A DNA stretch of 64,000 bases from Lepidostoma basale (taxonomy: Eukaryota > Arthropoda > Insecta > Trichoptera > Lepidostomatidae). A program made the position numbers and the translations under genes. This document shows positions 1 to 9,539 of this stretch, in pieces. Position 1 is the stretch's first letter. Every line of letters begins with the position of its first letter. The notes under the pieces are model-generated. The model was not told the DNA's origin. It did not search any database and saw only the letters and a program-made list of their open reading frames with translations. The stretch spans positions 1,116,001 through 1,180,000 of the forward strand of contig JAHDVF020001018.1 in the NCBI GenBank assembly GCA_022606425.2, read 5' to 3'.

Positions 1-385
1 ATCATTAACAATGTATAATATTTAAATATATATTGCATATTAAGATTATAGAATGCTAATTGGCTTGTTGTTTACGCGTAAAATAAATAATTCATAAATA
101 TAAACAAATGAGTGTTTTATCTCAAATTATTTTATCTAATTGGTACTTAATATGTATATTTTGAGTGCATTATTCTTGTCTGATAGTAAATAATATAATA
201 TCAATATTTTATAATGCAGGATGATTATTCTAAGAACATTTGTTATTTATCTGGTTTAAGATGTGTGTGCGTGGGCTCTTGCGATAGCGATATAATTGTA
301 TGCATTCGGTAAATTTAAACAATATTTTTTGTGCAATTGTATCATATCTATCGCCCAGAACAAACACAACGTTAACCTGAAATCT
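1..385. other. A+T-rich stretch, nothing identified
   Basis: No coding frame of note, no paired repeats and no similarity to the repeat families found elsewhere in the window. Confidence 0.5.
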
Positions 386-992
386 AACTAGGGTCAAAGC
401 ACCAATGAATGGCCGTTTAAGGTTCAGCTAGTACTGAAATCCACATTAAAGGCATTAATTTCATTAGTTCAGTGTACAAAATAAAAGAAAACAATAAAAA
501 ACACATTAACTTCTCTAAATTCTCTAACTTTTTTACTGAAATATGAGTATTACTATTAAAATTAATATTTCTCTAAAAAAATAGCACAATCACCAGTAAA
601 TGACCACTTCAGGTTATATTGATACAATACATAGATTTTGTTACATTGTCACATTATGAAACACCCTAACATATAAAAATATGTAAATATTCAAAGAATT
701 GCATAAGAAATAACATTAAAAAAAACACTTACCACACTTTTCCTTATAAAAAACTACTAACAATCTCAGAACAACAACAGGAAGACGCACTTTTACCGTT
801 TGACAAGGCACAGTTCAAAACTGATAGTTTTGTTTCTTACCAACAGTTGTCTCTGCCTACCTCTTTTGTCATAGTTTCTTGGGATTAAAGTTTTTGACTG
901 GACACATAGAGCAATTCTTATTATATTTTGTTTTATTAACCAACGGTCATTTACTGGGGGGCGGTCAAATACTGGTGCTTCGACCCTAGTTC
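386..992. mobile_element. Non-autonomous DNA element with short terminal inverted repeats
   Basis: The left end reads AACTAGGGTCAAAGCACCA and the reverse complement of the right end reads AACTAGGGTCGAAGCACCA, one mismatch in 19. Just inside, both ends carry a related block (AATGGCCG versus AATGACCG). About 600 bp separate the ends and there is no long frame, so this is a deleted or MITE-like element. No clear target duplication is visible, so the superfamily is unassigned. Confidence 0.6.
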
Positions 993-1113
993 AAATAAAC
1001 CTATTTTGCTATGATAATATTGTTCAGGTCATTACCCCCTTTTCGTATATTCTTAATTAATAAATTGTTATGTAGTTGTGGCGTTTTCTTTGTCATATTT
1101 CTATATACGAATA

Positions 1114-1180
1114 CAGTAGAACGTCGTTTATCCAGACGTCAGTTAACCGGAACGTAAATTATCCGAACAAGCCGAGATGA
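1114..1180 (+). mobile_element. Left end of a pogo/Tigger-like DNA transposon
   Basis: The sequence begins TA-CAGTAGAACGTCGTTTATCC, which is the form of Tigger/pogo ends (CAGTAGA...TTATCC after a TA target). Compare the complete Tigger-like pair at 19938-20522. The element is interrupted at 1181 by an antisense LINE-A copy. A transposase remnant lies past that insertion at 2165-2299. The right end was not found. Confidence 0.5.
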
Positions 1181-1955
1181 TCAAATCAAATCAGTTTATT
1201 TTCTCAAAAGATATTACAAACAACAATTATAATTTAAGGCATCTATTGAGAACAGGTAAAAATAAAATATATTATATAATACCAGGAACGCATGAGAGAT
1301 GGTTCGACTTTAGGAATACAAGATACTCTCTAAAGTCAAGAGTATTTGTCTTCTGAACGTGCTTTCACTAATATGAAAGACGTCGATTTCCGAAGCGATC
1401 ATGTTCTGCAGTTTGATTACTCGCCCCACCGGCATCACCAGAGGCAGGTTGGTTCTGCATGTTGGGACATAAAACAGTCTGTGCTGACGCTGTCGAAGAT
1501 AACCATCTAGAAGATAAAGATGGATACCCTCCAAGATGGCAGAATTCTCAAAGAATCTCCTGATAAGTCTGAAGAAATGGGTAAGTGTGAACCCATCCTT
1601 CCGTATCTCTAGACTATTGGTCCCCAGCATGTCCAAGAGGAATGCAGTGGGATAAAGCCACAGATAGCTACCAAACTCCCTCATGTAGAGATGTCTCAAA
1701 AATCTTTTCTGAACCCTCTCTAACATGAGCGAGAATCTCGCCTCGGACCAATGAGTTATACAGAATTCGCAAAACATAGGGATTCCTGAAAACTCGACCA
1801 GTTCGGAGAATAAATCCCAACATATTCTCTCGATGTGAGCATGGAAAGCCAGCCTACTTTCATAGACAATACCAAGATCCTTGGTCGTTAAAACACGCTT
1901 TAGTTGCTGGTTAGTATTATGATGAAGCGTTCTGCACCGTGACCTACGCATGACT
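1181..1955 (-). mobile_element. LINE-A 3' fragment (Jockey/CR1-like non-LTR retrotransposon)
   Basis: The minus strand carries a 223-codon frame (1310-1981) with the C-terminal part of a non-LTR reverse transcriptase: DLGIVYESRLAFHAHIERIC, then LYPTAFLLDMLGTNSLE, LRQRQHRLFY, NLPLVMPVGR and a closing STFRRQILLTLES. It is collinear with the longer copy at 12317-13276. The catalytic YADD region is absent. The 3' tail is made of TTTGA-type repeats next to AATAAACTGA. Dead copy by 5' truncation. Confidence 0.85.
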
Positions 1956-2164
1956 AAGTTTACCCCACCACACCTACACAACGTTGGGTGTGGGTTGCAT
2001 CATCCTTCTCCTCCGTCCTACTCTCGTTCTCCCCCACATCCTACGGACAGTCAGTCTCCCGCTGTGTTCAAGTTTCAACGTGTCATCTCTTTAGTTTCAA
2101 CCTGTCATTATTTATCCGAGATCACGCGTGTACATTGTGAAAAGTTGCGTCTTGAAAATATTTT

Positions 2165-2299
2165 ATGAAGTCTTATAATGTTGGAAAGTCTACAATTTAC
2201 GATTTGAAGAATCGAATAGATGAAATGTTGGATTTCGCATCAAATTTAGACAGCGAAGAAGGGTCGAGAAACAGAAAAACTATGAGATTAGCTCGATAA
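2165..2299 (+). pseudogene. Remnant of a pogo/Tigger transposase DNA-binding domain
   Basis: A 44-codon frame reads MKSYNVGKSTIYDLKNR and then acidic and basic residues (DSEEGSRNRKTMRLA). YNVGKSTIYD is the recognition-helix signature of the CENP-B/jerky-type helix-turn-helix of Tigger/pogo transposases. Only this domain survives and the frame stops at once afterwards. It fits the Tigger left end at 1114, the two being separated by the LINE-A insertion. It could have come from a domesticated CENP-B-like gene, but the repeat context argues against that. Confidence 0.55.
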
Positions 2300-2335
2300 A
2301 AATCGATTGGCACCTTATTTTGCTAAAAGAATTAA

Positions 2336-2518
2336 CGATCGAAGTGTGCGCGGGAGATGCCTATTGGTGGCGATAAGGTTCGCAACCCATCACACCGCGT
2401 CTCCCGCGGGGCGAAAAGAGAAGGGTGGAGTGCCGCATCAGTAAAAGTGTGACAGTCCATTCTTTCTGCCTACCCTTTCGGGGAGACGGCGTGATGGTTA
2501 GTTAGTTAGTTAGTTAGT
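2336..2518 (+). mobile_element. GTTA-tailed SINE-like element (SINE-B)
   Basis: About 183 bp beginning CGATCGAAGTGTGCGCGGG and ending in a run of GTTA repeats. Two other copies occur at 20043-20189 (5'-truncated) and 36663-36835 (same 5' boundary). The last ~65 bp, including the GGGGAGACGGCGTGATGG block, match the 3' end of RTE-B copies. A GGTTCG motif followed by AACCC resembles a pol III B box but is not convincing. Best read as a SINE that borrows the RTE-B tail. Confidence 0.65.
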
Positions 2519-2757
2519 TTGATTATCCGGAAAAATCCCCCGACAGGACCCCCGACGTCGGATATCACTCTGGCGTAGGCTTCTCTGTCCTGTGCCGACC
2601 GGAACAACTCCCCCACCCTCCGAATTCTGATCCTCTCTTTGATGTTTTCCAGCCAGGACATCTGGGGTCTTCCCACACCGCGCCTACCCTTAATCTTCCC
2701 TTTCATGGTGAAGTGCAGCAGATCGTATTTCTCGTTGCGGAAAATGTGTCCCAAATT
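2519..2757 (-). mobile_element. LINE-C 3' fragment
   Basis: The minus strand encodes MGHIFRNEKYDLL, then GRRGVGRPQMSWLENIKERI and VGELFRSAQDREAYARVISDVGG. This is the C-terminus seen in the other LINE-C copies (13637-14085, 14886-15253), where it reads SVEELFRVAQDRDRFTEVIANVGG. Known families with this layout are endonuclease/reverse transcriptase LINEs. Only the last ~80 residues are kept. Confidence 0.75.
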
Positions 2758-2821
2758 TTAGATGTTAGAATTTGTTTCACAATCTTCAATATGAGCAGAA
2801 AATAGCCCATTATTATGAAGA

Positions 2822-2908
2822 CGGAATCTGGTCGTGTACAGGCTCGAACCCATGCCCCCTGGATCAGGAGCCAAGCGTTTACCCCCTAGACCACCACCCG
2901 ACCGATTT
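2822..2908 (-). mobile_element. tRNA-derived SINE head, degenerate
   Basis: The minus strand has an A-box-like TGGTCTAGGGG and a B-box GGGTTCGAGCC at tRNA spacing. A seven-base acceptor-like stem pairs with one mismatch. The T arm does not pair beyond two bases, so this is not a working tRNA gene. It resembles tRNA-derived SINE heads but is not the family at 18962-19220. Confidence 0.5.
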
Positions 2909-3071
2909 AATCTTTCTAGTCTTTATATTAGACTTAAGAGTTTAATGAATTTAAATTAATAATGGTGGATTCGGGGCTCTATTGAGAACCACTGTACAAA
3001 TAGGTCTATTTATTCCCAATGATTGCCTACGACAATACCAAAATCAATAATTGATTTCGATATTGTCGTAG

Positions 3072-4021
3072 GTAATAATTAGAGATGGGCCGAGTACTCG
3101 TTTAATACTCGGTACTCGGTGTATTCGGCGTTTTTTTTATTACTCGTACTCGGCCGAATAACTCGGTCTAAATGACGAGTATACTCGGTTTAACTAAAGT
3201 AATATAATATTTTGGGAAATATAATGAAAACAGTAGGATTTAAAAGTTGCATATATTAAAATTGAAGTTAAACAATTAATATTTAAAATTTAGCAAAGGC
3301 AAGTCGTGACGTAAGAATACAAGACTCTCCCGCACATTCTGGAAACAGCCTGTTCCTTTTTTTTTTTTCATAGACGTTACCTGCATCTGAAAAAAAACGC
3401 TCGCTATACACAGTGCTTGCAGGTGCACAGAAAAACACTCTTGCTAAATGTGCTAACTCTGGATATCTTGTTTTATGTCTTGCCTACCACTCGAAAGGAC
3501 TCTTATCTTTTGACAACAATCCTTCGTTTACATATCGATCCAATTCTAGAGCCATGGGGCTTTTAGGATCGTCGCGCTCCAGTGGCTGGGTAGAAGCAAG
3601 TTCTTGGAAGCAATTCCAAAATGATGCATGAGCATCTTGTGATTGTCTGAATTGGTTAAGGTTAGAATTAGATTCGTTTTCTTCACTGCTGCTGGCGCTC
3701 TCTGTAACGTCGCTTCTTTCAATGGATTCTAAAAATAGGATCTTCCTGATCAATTCGCATTTCTCTGGATTAAAAATTCTCATTCTGGGGTCCAGTAAAG
3801 TAGCCAAACAGTAATTTTTATCACCTTCTAAGCCTTGAAAGCGATCCTGAACTTAAACTTTAAGCTTTTCTTGCATATCCGCTATGTTTGGGCAGATTTC
3901 ACCGACTTGAAATTGAACCGAGTTATTCGGCCGAGTATTCAGTTTGGCAAACATCAAACCGAGTAATACTCGTACTCGGTAACTCGGTAAAACTTGTACT
4001 CGGCGCATCTCTAGTAATAAT
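3072..4021 (-). mobile_element. hAT DNA transposon, complete ends with target duplication
   Basis: The element spans 3080-4013. The ends read TAGAGATGGGCCGAGTAC and, inverted, TAGAGATGCGCCGAGTAC. It is flanked by a perfect 8-bp duplication GTAATAAT (3072-3079 and 4014-4021), as expected for hAT. Both subterminal regions hold several ACTCGG/ACTCGT motifs in opposite orientations, a typical layout for transposase binding sites. The interior carries only a transposase C-terminus, so the copy is a deletion derivative. Confidence 0.9.
3370..3840 (-). pseudogene. hAT transposase C-terminal remnant
   Basis: The minus strand reads CLATLLDPRMR, an acidic serine-rich linker, then LERDDPKSPMALELDRY and DKSPFEW. 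An in-frame TAG at 3484-3486 follows where the family has a second W. Past the stop the same frame continues RYPELAHLARVFF and PASTVYSERFFSDAG, the hAT dimerisation motif. The N-terminal BED finger and most of the catalytic core are missing, so it is inactive. Confidence 0.85.
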
Positions 4022-4660
4022 TATTTTTCTACACTCCATCATGTAGAACCATCCTACCGTTGAATTCTATCGCCTCGGATTTGAATATTTAAGTGTCAGT
4101 GAGACAGTGTTCGTTTTTTCCACATTTTGACCCATCTAACTAAGCGAAGCAACTATGACAATTGAACAAGTTTTACATATTGTATGTTTCTTTGTGTTTC
4201 TATTTATTATGCATTATTAATAAAAAAAAGTAATTAACTATTAGTTTTACACATTATTACTCATGCCTATGACTGATTGTTTTGTATGGTGATTTCAACA
4301 TATTTTTTTTGTTGTAAGATGACGTTATTGTATCTATAACGTTATCTTATCTATAATCCCACCCATTATATTGATGCTTTAGTAAACCATCACAGAACAC
4401 GCCAGACATCGTGTTATCGCAAATGAAATAATTCTTGCATCGTCGTTTTCTTCACGACTTTTACGTGATTCCCAGTAAAAAACGGTGAATAATAACTTTA
4501 ATAATTCAATAATTCTGACATTGTATTTTTTAACACACAGCTAGATACAGGTTTGAAATAAAACAAGAATATATAACGTAAATGACTTGTGTAGCATTTT
4601 TTCATAAATAAAACATTTTTTGTCAAAGTCATTACTGCAAATAGAAATATATCCACAGAA
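4022..4660. other. No identified feature
   Basis: A+T-rich; an antisense frame here has no recognisable domain and partly overlaps the following LINE. Confidence 0.4.
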
Positions 4661-4661
4661 G

Positions 4662-5105
4662 CAAAGATGGCAGTACACAATGGAGTTCTAGTGCCAACCC
4701 TCATGTATGGAAGTGAAGCTTGGAGCTGGCAAAAGAAGGATGAAAGCAGGATAAACGCCGTAGAAATGAGATCACTGAGAAGAATGTGCGTTCCATATGT
4801 CCGAACCCTGAGGTGGTTCGGACATATGGAACGAATAGATGAGAGTAGAATGGTTAAAAAGTTGTACACAAGCAGCGTGAGTGGGAAAAGAAGCCGAGGA
4901 CGACCGAGGAAAACATGGCATGACCAAATTAATCAATTACTAAAAGGCGGCCACATTCGAAGTCGGAACAATCGACATGCGTGCATGGTAAGATGTATGG
5001 ATGTAGAGGAAGCTCGAGAGGTATGCCAGGACAGGCCAGTGTGGCGATCCATCCTCTCTGCCTACCCCTCCGGGGAAATGGCGTATTGGTTAGTTAGTTA
5101 GTTAG
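4662..5105 (+). mobile_element. RTE-B 3' fragment with open C-terminal frame
   Basis: A 144-codon frame (4667-5101) reads KMAVHNGVLVPTLMYGSEAW, INAVEMRSLRRM, LRWFGHMERIDE, SGKRSRGRPRKTWHDQIN, RRACM-type and VEEAREVCQD motifs. This is the C-terminal part of RTE-like endonuclease/reverse transcriptases. The 3' end has GGGGAAATGGCGTATTGG and a GTTA-repeat tail. About 100 bp normally between RRMC and LRWFGHM are missing and replaced by an 18-bp inverted copy of neighbouring sequence (4790-4832), yet the frame stays open. Confidence 0.85.
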
Positions 5106-5147
5106 TTAAAAAAAATTGCATTGATGGCTTAAATTTATAATTTGTTA

Positions 5148-5795
5148 GTATGAGATGAGGTCCCTAAGACGTATGAGTGATAGAACGATGTACGACAGAA
5201 TCAAAAATGCTGATATTAGAAAGGAATGTAGAGCGAAAGAAGATATTATGAACAAAATTATGAAAGGATCGCTGCGTTGGTTCGGACATATGGAGCTCAT
5301 GGGTGAAGAAAGAATTTTTAAAAAGTATACATTAACGATGTAAATGGATTACGGAGTCGAGGTAGACCGAGGAAAACATGGCATGACCAAATTAATCAAT
5401 TTTTAAAGGTTGGTCATGTTAGAAGCCGGAAGAATCGACGTGCGTGTATGACTCGCTGTATGAATGTGGAGGAAGCTAGAGAGGTATGTCAGGATCAATG
5501 GCGGTACTCCCATAGAAGCCCAAAAGCCCGACTTGCGTAAGAAATTTTTAATCAATACCTCTTTTGGCTTACAGAAGTTCAGATCTTGTTTATCTTTCCT
5601 CTTACGTCTGATGGTAATATTGTTGGAAGGTGATTTGGTGGGCTGTTGGTTTATGTGGGGGCATGATTACTTAGATTTGCGGGGTTTGATTCAAAATTTC
5701 TTACGCAAGCCGGGCTTCTGGGCTTCTATGGCAGTACCGCCACTGGACTCAGGATAGAGTAGTGTGGCGGTCCATTCTCTCTACCTACCTGTTTG
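5148..5795 (+). mobile_element. RTE-B 3' fragment, interrupted by a MITE
   Basis: The 5148-5495 part encodes MRSLRRM, DRTMYDRIKNADIRKECRA, GSLRWFGHMEL and then a one-base frameshift near 5325. The second frame continues with GVEVDRGKHG in place of the family's SRGRPRKTWH. The copy is split at 5496-5748 by a short inverted-repeat element and resumes at 5756 (GTGTGGCGGTCCATTCTC). It then stops at 5795 next to an X-family arm. Confidence 0.75.
5496..5748. mobile_element. hAT-like MITE inside RTE-B, carrying X-core sequence
   Basis: Imperfect terminal inverted repeats of about 59 bp start CAATGGCGGTAC on the left and CAGTGGCGGTAC inverted on the right. TCAGGAT flanks both sides (5489-5495 and 5749-5755). 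Ends of the CAGTGGCG type are usual for hAT MITEs. The right boundary is ambiguous by three bases (GAC). The middle (about 5553-5668) matches the core shared with X copies at 29435, 51070 and 21600. Confidence 0.7.
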
Positions 5796-6258
5796 TTTGG
5801 ACTTGGATCTTCTGGCTTACAGAGGTTCAGCTCCAATGGCTATTCCTTTTACGTCTGTAGAAAACATTGTTGGAATGTGATTTGGTAGTTGTTTTATGAT
5901 GGGGCTAAATGTATGACCCGGAATATCCCTCCGAAAGAGGGCGAGGGGGGATTTAGGGTTAATGATAAAGTCTTACATTATTGTCGAGGAATGGAAGACC
6001 AGTTAGGGTTGGGTTGGTATTAATAAAAAGAGTCTGTTCCCGAGGGAAAGATAAGAGAAGCAGTGGCTGGGATGGAGTTGTGGTAGGAGATAGCATCCTG
6101 CGTGAGACCATTTTGTTTGGCGGAGTACGTAGTGGGCTATCGGGGAGGATTTTTTTTTTATCCGCATTGATTGCGGGAAGGGTAAAGGACTGAATGATGG
6201 TGGATATCTTGGTGGTAAAGGGTCATTATTGATAAGGAAGATGGTAATAATTTAGGTC
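5796..6258 (+). mobile_element. X element, single arm
   Basis: About 460 bp matching the left arm of the large element at 29392-30957: TTGGACTTGG start, CTGGCTTACAGAGGTTCAG, TTAGGGTT, the GGGCGAGGGGGGATTTAGGG block and an end at GGTAATAATTTAGG. The second, inverted arm is absent, so this is a solo arm or recombination product. No protein is recognised. Confidence 0.6.
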
Positions 6259-6449
6259 AATTTTGTTTTAAATTGTACGTAATATCACGATGAACTGGGA
6301 ATATATGTCTATAAATGTACCCAACCGCAGTTCGAGACCATTTTTTTTTACTGCAAATGTAGTCAACCGCACAATGCGGGTTAACCTCTTCAGGGTAAAT
6401 AAACTGTAATAAATGGAAGAAAGTTTAAAGTTATTAAACTTTGTATGTA

Positions 6450-6650
6450 CGTGATTAGGAACGTCGGCTGTTTCTTGTCCTACGGCGAGGCGCGCGGCAC
6501 GCCTCACGCCACCCGGTCTGGCCGGGCGGCTGGCTGTTCCCACGGTAAGAATGCGGCCCTCTGACATCAGCCGGTACGTGAAGTCGCGTGGTGCACGGAG
6601 AACGCCTACCTACACGCAACGGGCCTATTTACTAAGGCTACGGACACACC
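6450..6650. other. G+C-rich island, unassigned
   Basis: A CG-dense patch with many GCGCGG/CGCCT motifs followed by GGCTACGGACACACCGAAGTG, which resembles a transposon end. Short frames on both strands have no recognisable domain. Could be a repeat end or a buried promoter. Confidence 0.25.
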
Positions 6651-6732
6651 GAAGTGTTTCGGTTGGTGACTCGCTTGCTGTCTGTTCGGAAATGACGGAA
6701 ACTTATTTGACAATGCTATCCTATCCAAAAAA

Positions 6733-6800
6733 GCTAAAATGGCAGTGCACAATGGTGTTCTTCTACCGACCGTTATGTATGCAAGCGAAGCATGGAACTG
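6733..6800 (+). mobile_element. RTE-B internal fragment
   Basis: Encodes KAKMAVHNGVLLPTVMYASE and AWNW, matching 4662-4735 of the RTE-B copy. It ends abruptly where an antisense LINE-C fragment starts at 6801. Sequence shows a junction between two LINE families, either nested insertion or template switching. Confidence 0.6.
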
Positions 6801-7082
6801 GTACTTTTCCCCACGCAGTACTCGTATATGACCCAGATGTGAGATCTTTCGAACCTTGATAGTTGATATTGATAACAATTCCCTATCAACTCTAGCTCGC
6901 CTCAGGACTTCGGCATTGGTAACCATGTCTGTCCAGGGAACTCTGAGCATTCGGCGATGGAGCCACATTTCAAATGCTTCCAGTCTGTTCATTGAGTTAA
7001 CTTTCAGGGTCCAAGTTTCACACCCGTACAATAAAACAGACCACACATAGCATTTGATCATTCTCTGGCGGAGTTTCAAGTT
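6801..7082 (-). mobile_element. LINE-C fragment
   Basis: The minus strand (frame 6606-7079) starts MKLRQRMIKCYVWSVLLYG, then CETWTLKVNSMNRLEAFEMW, RMLRVPWTDMV and VLRRARVDRELL. This is the thumb/C-terminal region of a LINE reverse transcriptase. The part after GHI is replaced at 6800 by sense RTE-B sequence. Same family as 13637-14085 and 14886-15253. Confidence 0.8.
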
Positions 7083-7269
7083 TTAGTTAGTTAGTCAAAT
7101 TATATAACTGATTACGATAAGATAATACAAACAAATATTAAATATCAATATTTGTTTGTAGTATCTTTGAGAAAAAAACTGTTTTGATTTGAACTGCATT
7201 TGGACTGGGCTTAAGCCAACTCTGCTGCAAGAAGTGCATTGTGGTGGTTTGGTTTTTATTATATTATTC

Positions 7270-7500
7270 TTATAGGTCCGATGACCAGTTGTTGGTTGCA
7301 TCTACGTCCTCCTGGTATACGGACCGCCCATCTCGTCATCCAAGCGGCGATTAGCCACGTGGTCGGAAATCATTCGGTAGACCGTCTCAGGCTATTCCTG
7401 GGATTCCTTTTTCTGGCATACGAGAGACATGTTCATCCCAGTATCTTCTCTTTTTGCGCCCCCATCTGACAATGTCTTCAACCTCGCCAATTCTTCAAAT
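7270..7500 (-). mobile_element. LINE C-terminal remnant (WGRKKRRYW type)
   Basis: One minus-strand frame reads WGRKKRRYWDEHVSRMPEKG, a stop, then DGLPNDFRPRG. The W-[KR]-RR-YW-x-HVxRM pattern is the LINE C-terminal motif also found at 22545-22975 and 24296-24529. Broken by at least three stops. Confidence 0.55.
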
Positions 7501-7865
7501 TTATTTTACACACATTTTAATCTTCTGTTTAGTTTATTTTAACCACTGATCAATTTATCTCTAAGCACTTACGCAATCATTGTAATTCGTAATAGTTTGG
7601 TATACTTAAAATCATTTAACATATTTGTTTTGTAATCAACAATGTGGTTATTACAAATTACTTTTGTAGCCACATCCGGATAACCTTAAAAGTGAATACT
7701 TTGCAGTACATTAAAAACTGTTTATGCATTTTTATGTTTACAATGTGTAGCATTAATAAATGTATGTGGGTGTGTGGTTATTTAATTAAATGAAAGACAT
7801 AAATGGCATTTACTGTCATAACACATATTAATCACATATAAATGTCATAAGACAGTTAGATTATT
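7501..7865. other. No identified feature
   Basis: A+T-rich sequence without coding or repeat signal. Confidence 0.4.
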
Positions 7866-8163
7866 CATAGAGGCGAGATGGATTTAAATCTGCGCGAGGA
7901 GCAGACGGTCTTCGAACTGTCGGGGTTTTTAGAGATACCCGGATCCTAAGAACTATATATAACTGCTTAGTCAGATGCAGGCTCAAGGGAGGTACCGTGA
8001 TATGGAGTCCTCGTGAGGTTCAGTATTCTCTCATGTTGGAGAAGGTTTAAAAGAAATTCTGGAGAACCCCTTTACCTGAGAGAGTACGGGGTATATACAA
8101 CGGCATTTCTCTTCGGTATGCTAGGGTATAACGCCCTTGAACTGAGGAGGGAAGGATTTTATT
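7866..8163 (+). mobile_element. LINE-A fragment
   Basis: Nucleotide blocks such as GTGATATGGAGTCCTCGTGAG match the LINE-A copy at 12680-12710. The translation has LYLREYGVYTTAFLFGMLG and YNALELRREG, as in the family (TAFLLGMLGTNSLQLRRDG). It joins in frame to RTE-A at 8164. Confidence 0.75.
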
Positions 8164-8716
8164 CATGGTCAAACTTGACGGAGATCGAACTTAGGCGGGG
8201 TCTTGTATGGACTGCTTTCGGTAAACTGTCCTATATCCTTAAGTTCAAAAGATTCGCGAACCACCTGAAGAAAAATATATTTGACATGTGCATCCTCCCA
8301 GTACTGACATACTGGCTGGAAACAGTTACGTTCACAAGGAGAACAATACAGAAACTCCAAGAGACCCAGAGGGCAATGGAGAGGAGGATATTAAACATTA
8401 ATCAACGAGACAGGAAGCGAAATGAATTCAGAGAAAGAACCAAAGTTGCAGACGTAGCGTGCAAAATAGACTCGTTGAAGTGGAATTGGGCCGGCCATAT
8501 AGCGAGGAGAACGGATAATCGGTGGACAAGAAGCACCCTGGAGTGGCGACCGAGAACCGGCCATAGAAATCTTGGCAGACCACAAGTCAAATGGTCTGAT
8601 GACATCAAGAGAGTGGCAGGAGGTCAATGGTACAGAGCGGCGACAGTGAGAGAGTTGTGGAAGTCGGGAAGGAAGGCCTATGTTAAACTCTGGACGACTA
8701 AAGGCTGATGATGATG
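8164..8716 (+). mobile_element. RTE-A 3' fragment with complete C-terminus
   Basis: Encodes IELRRGLVWTAFGKLSYILK, ILPVLTYWLETVTF, QETQRAMERRILN, WNWAGHIARRTDNRWT, LEWRPRTGHRNLGRPQVKW, SDDIKRVAGGQW and ends TTKG-stop before a GATGAT tail. This is the standard C-terminal third of RTE-type LINEs, after the catalytic core. The open frame starts inside the preceding LINE-A piece, giving a 231-codon chimera (8013-8708). Unlikely to be a working protein. Confidence 0.85.
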
Positions 8717-8999
8717 ATTCGAAAAATAATTTTTCATAATTTTGAAATAAATTAACCTTAAAAAAAGTATACGTACTCGTATATAGTCTGAATAATCGGA
8801 CAGTTTCTTTGTCATATATTTTTGATTTTATTAATTAAAAAACATGTTTACTTTGTGTTAACACGTGTGTCCAATGCCTTAATAGAAGCGCCAATTAGTC
8901 ACCTGATGTAAATTTACGCGTTTTAGTTTCAGTCCATGTGCACCAAATATAATGTCCTCAAAACTAAAGAGATGCGCATAAAATAACACGTCGAACAAA
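8717..8999. other. No identified feature
   Basis: A+T-rich; no paired repeats or frames. Confidence 0.4.
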
Positions 9000-9370
9000 T
9001 ACGAATAGCCACCGACATGACAGCGTAAAAACAGCAAGGAATACTAAGCTCAGCCGAAATTCATTTGGTCAAGATGCCACGAATACGACTAAAATGTATC
9101 TGTTGCTATGCGAGGTCGCGGTATTTCGCCGAACTTTGGTCAAGTGAGCAATGCCGCTCGGCCAACCGCGGTTTCGCTCGGTGCTCGCGGGAGACCCGAG
9201 ATATTTTAGTGTAAGTTGTTTCAGTGCGAAAATAACTACTGCCCAACTGGCCATGCGGTTTGGGAGCGAATGTATTGTTTTATTGCCAACGTACTTCATA
9301 GAGTTCAACGTTTCGCGACCAGGATTAAAGACCGGATTTGTACTGAAGTAGAGTTCGTCATTTCGGAGAG
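9000..9370. other. Low-copy, relatively G+C-rich block, unassigned
   Basis: Contains GAGGTCGCGG, CCGCTCGGCC and TTTCGCTCGG motifs and a 5' splice-site-like AGTGTAAGT at about 9207. Both strands have short frames (66 and 79 codons) without a recognised domain. No match to other repeats in the window, so it could be a host promoter or first exon, but nothing proves this. Confidence 0.25.
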
Positions 9371-9539
9371 AATGATTGCAATAGTGTGAGTGACAGTGCG
9401 TTGAAAAAAAAAACTGGTCGCTGTATTTATTTTTTTATGAATAGAAAAATCAGAAATATATTTCATTAATATATGTACTATATTCAATCATTGAAATGAT
9501 AAACTGTTTATTTTTATTTTTTAATAAAAATATTCTTCT

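Noticed and set aside
2841..2905. Possible tRNA gene on the minus strand
   Set aside because: A and B boxes fit, but the T arm does not pair beyond two bases and the acceptor has a mismatch; better as a SINE head.
4498..4869. 123-codon antisense frame at 4498-4869
   Set aside because: Antisense shadow of the RTE-B coding region; no independent domain.
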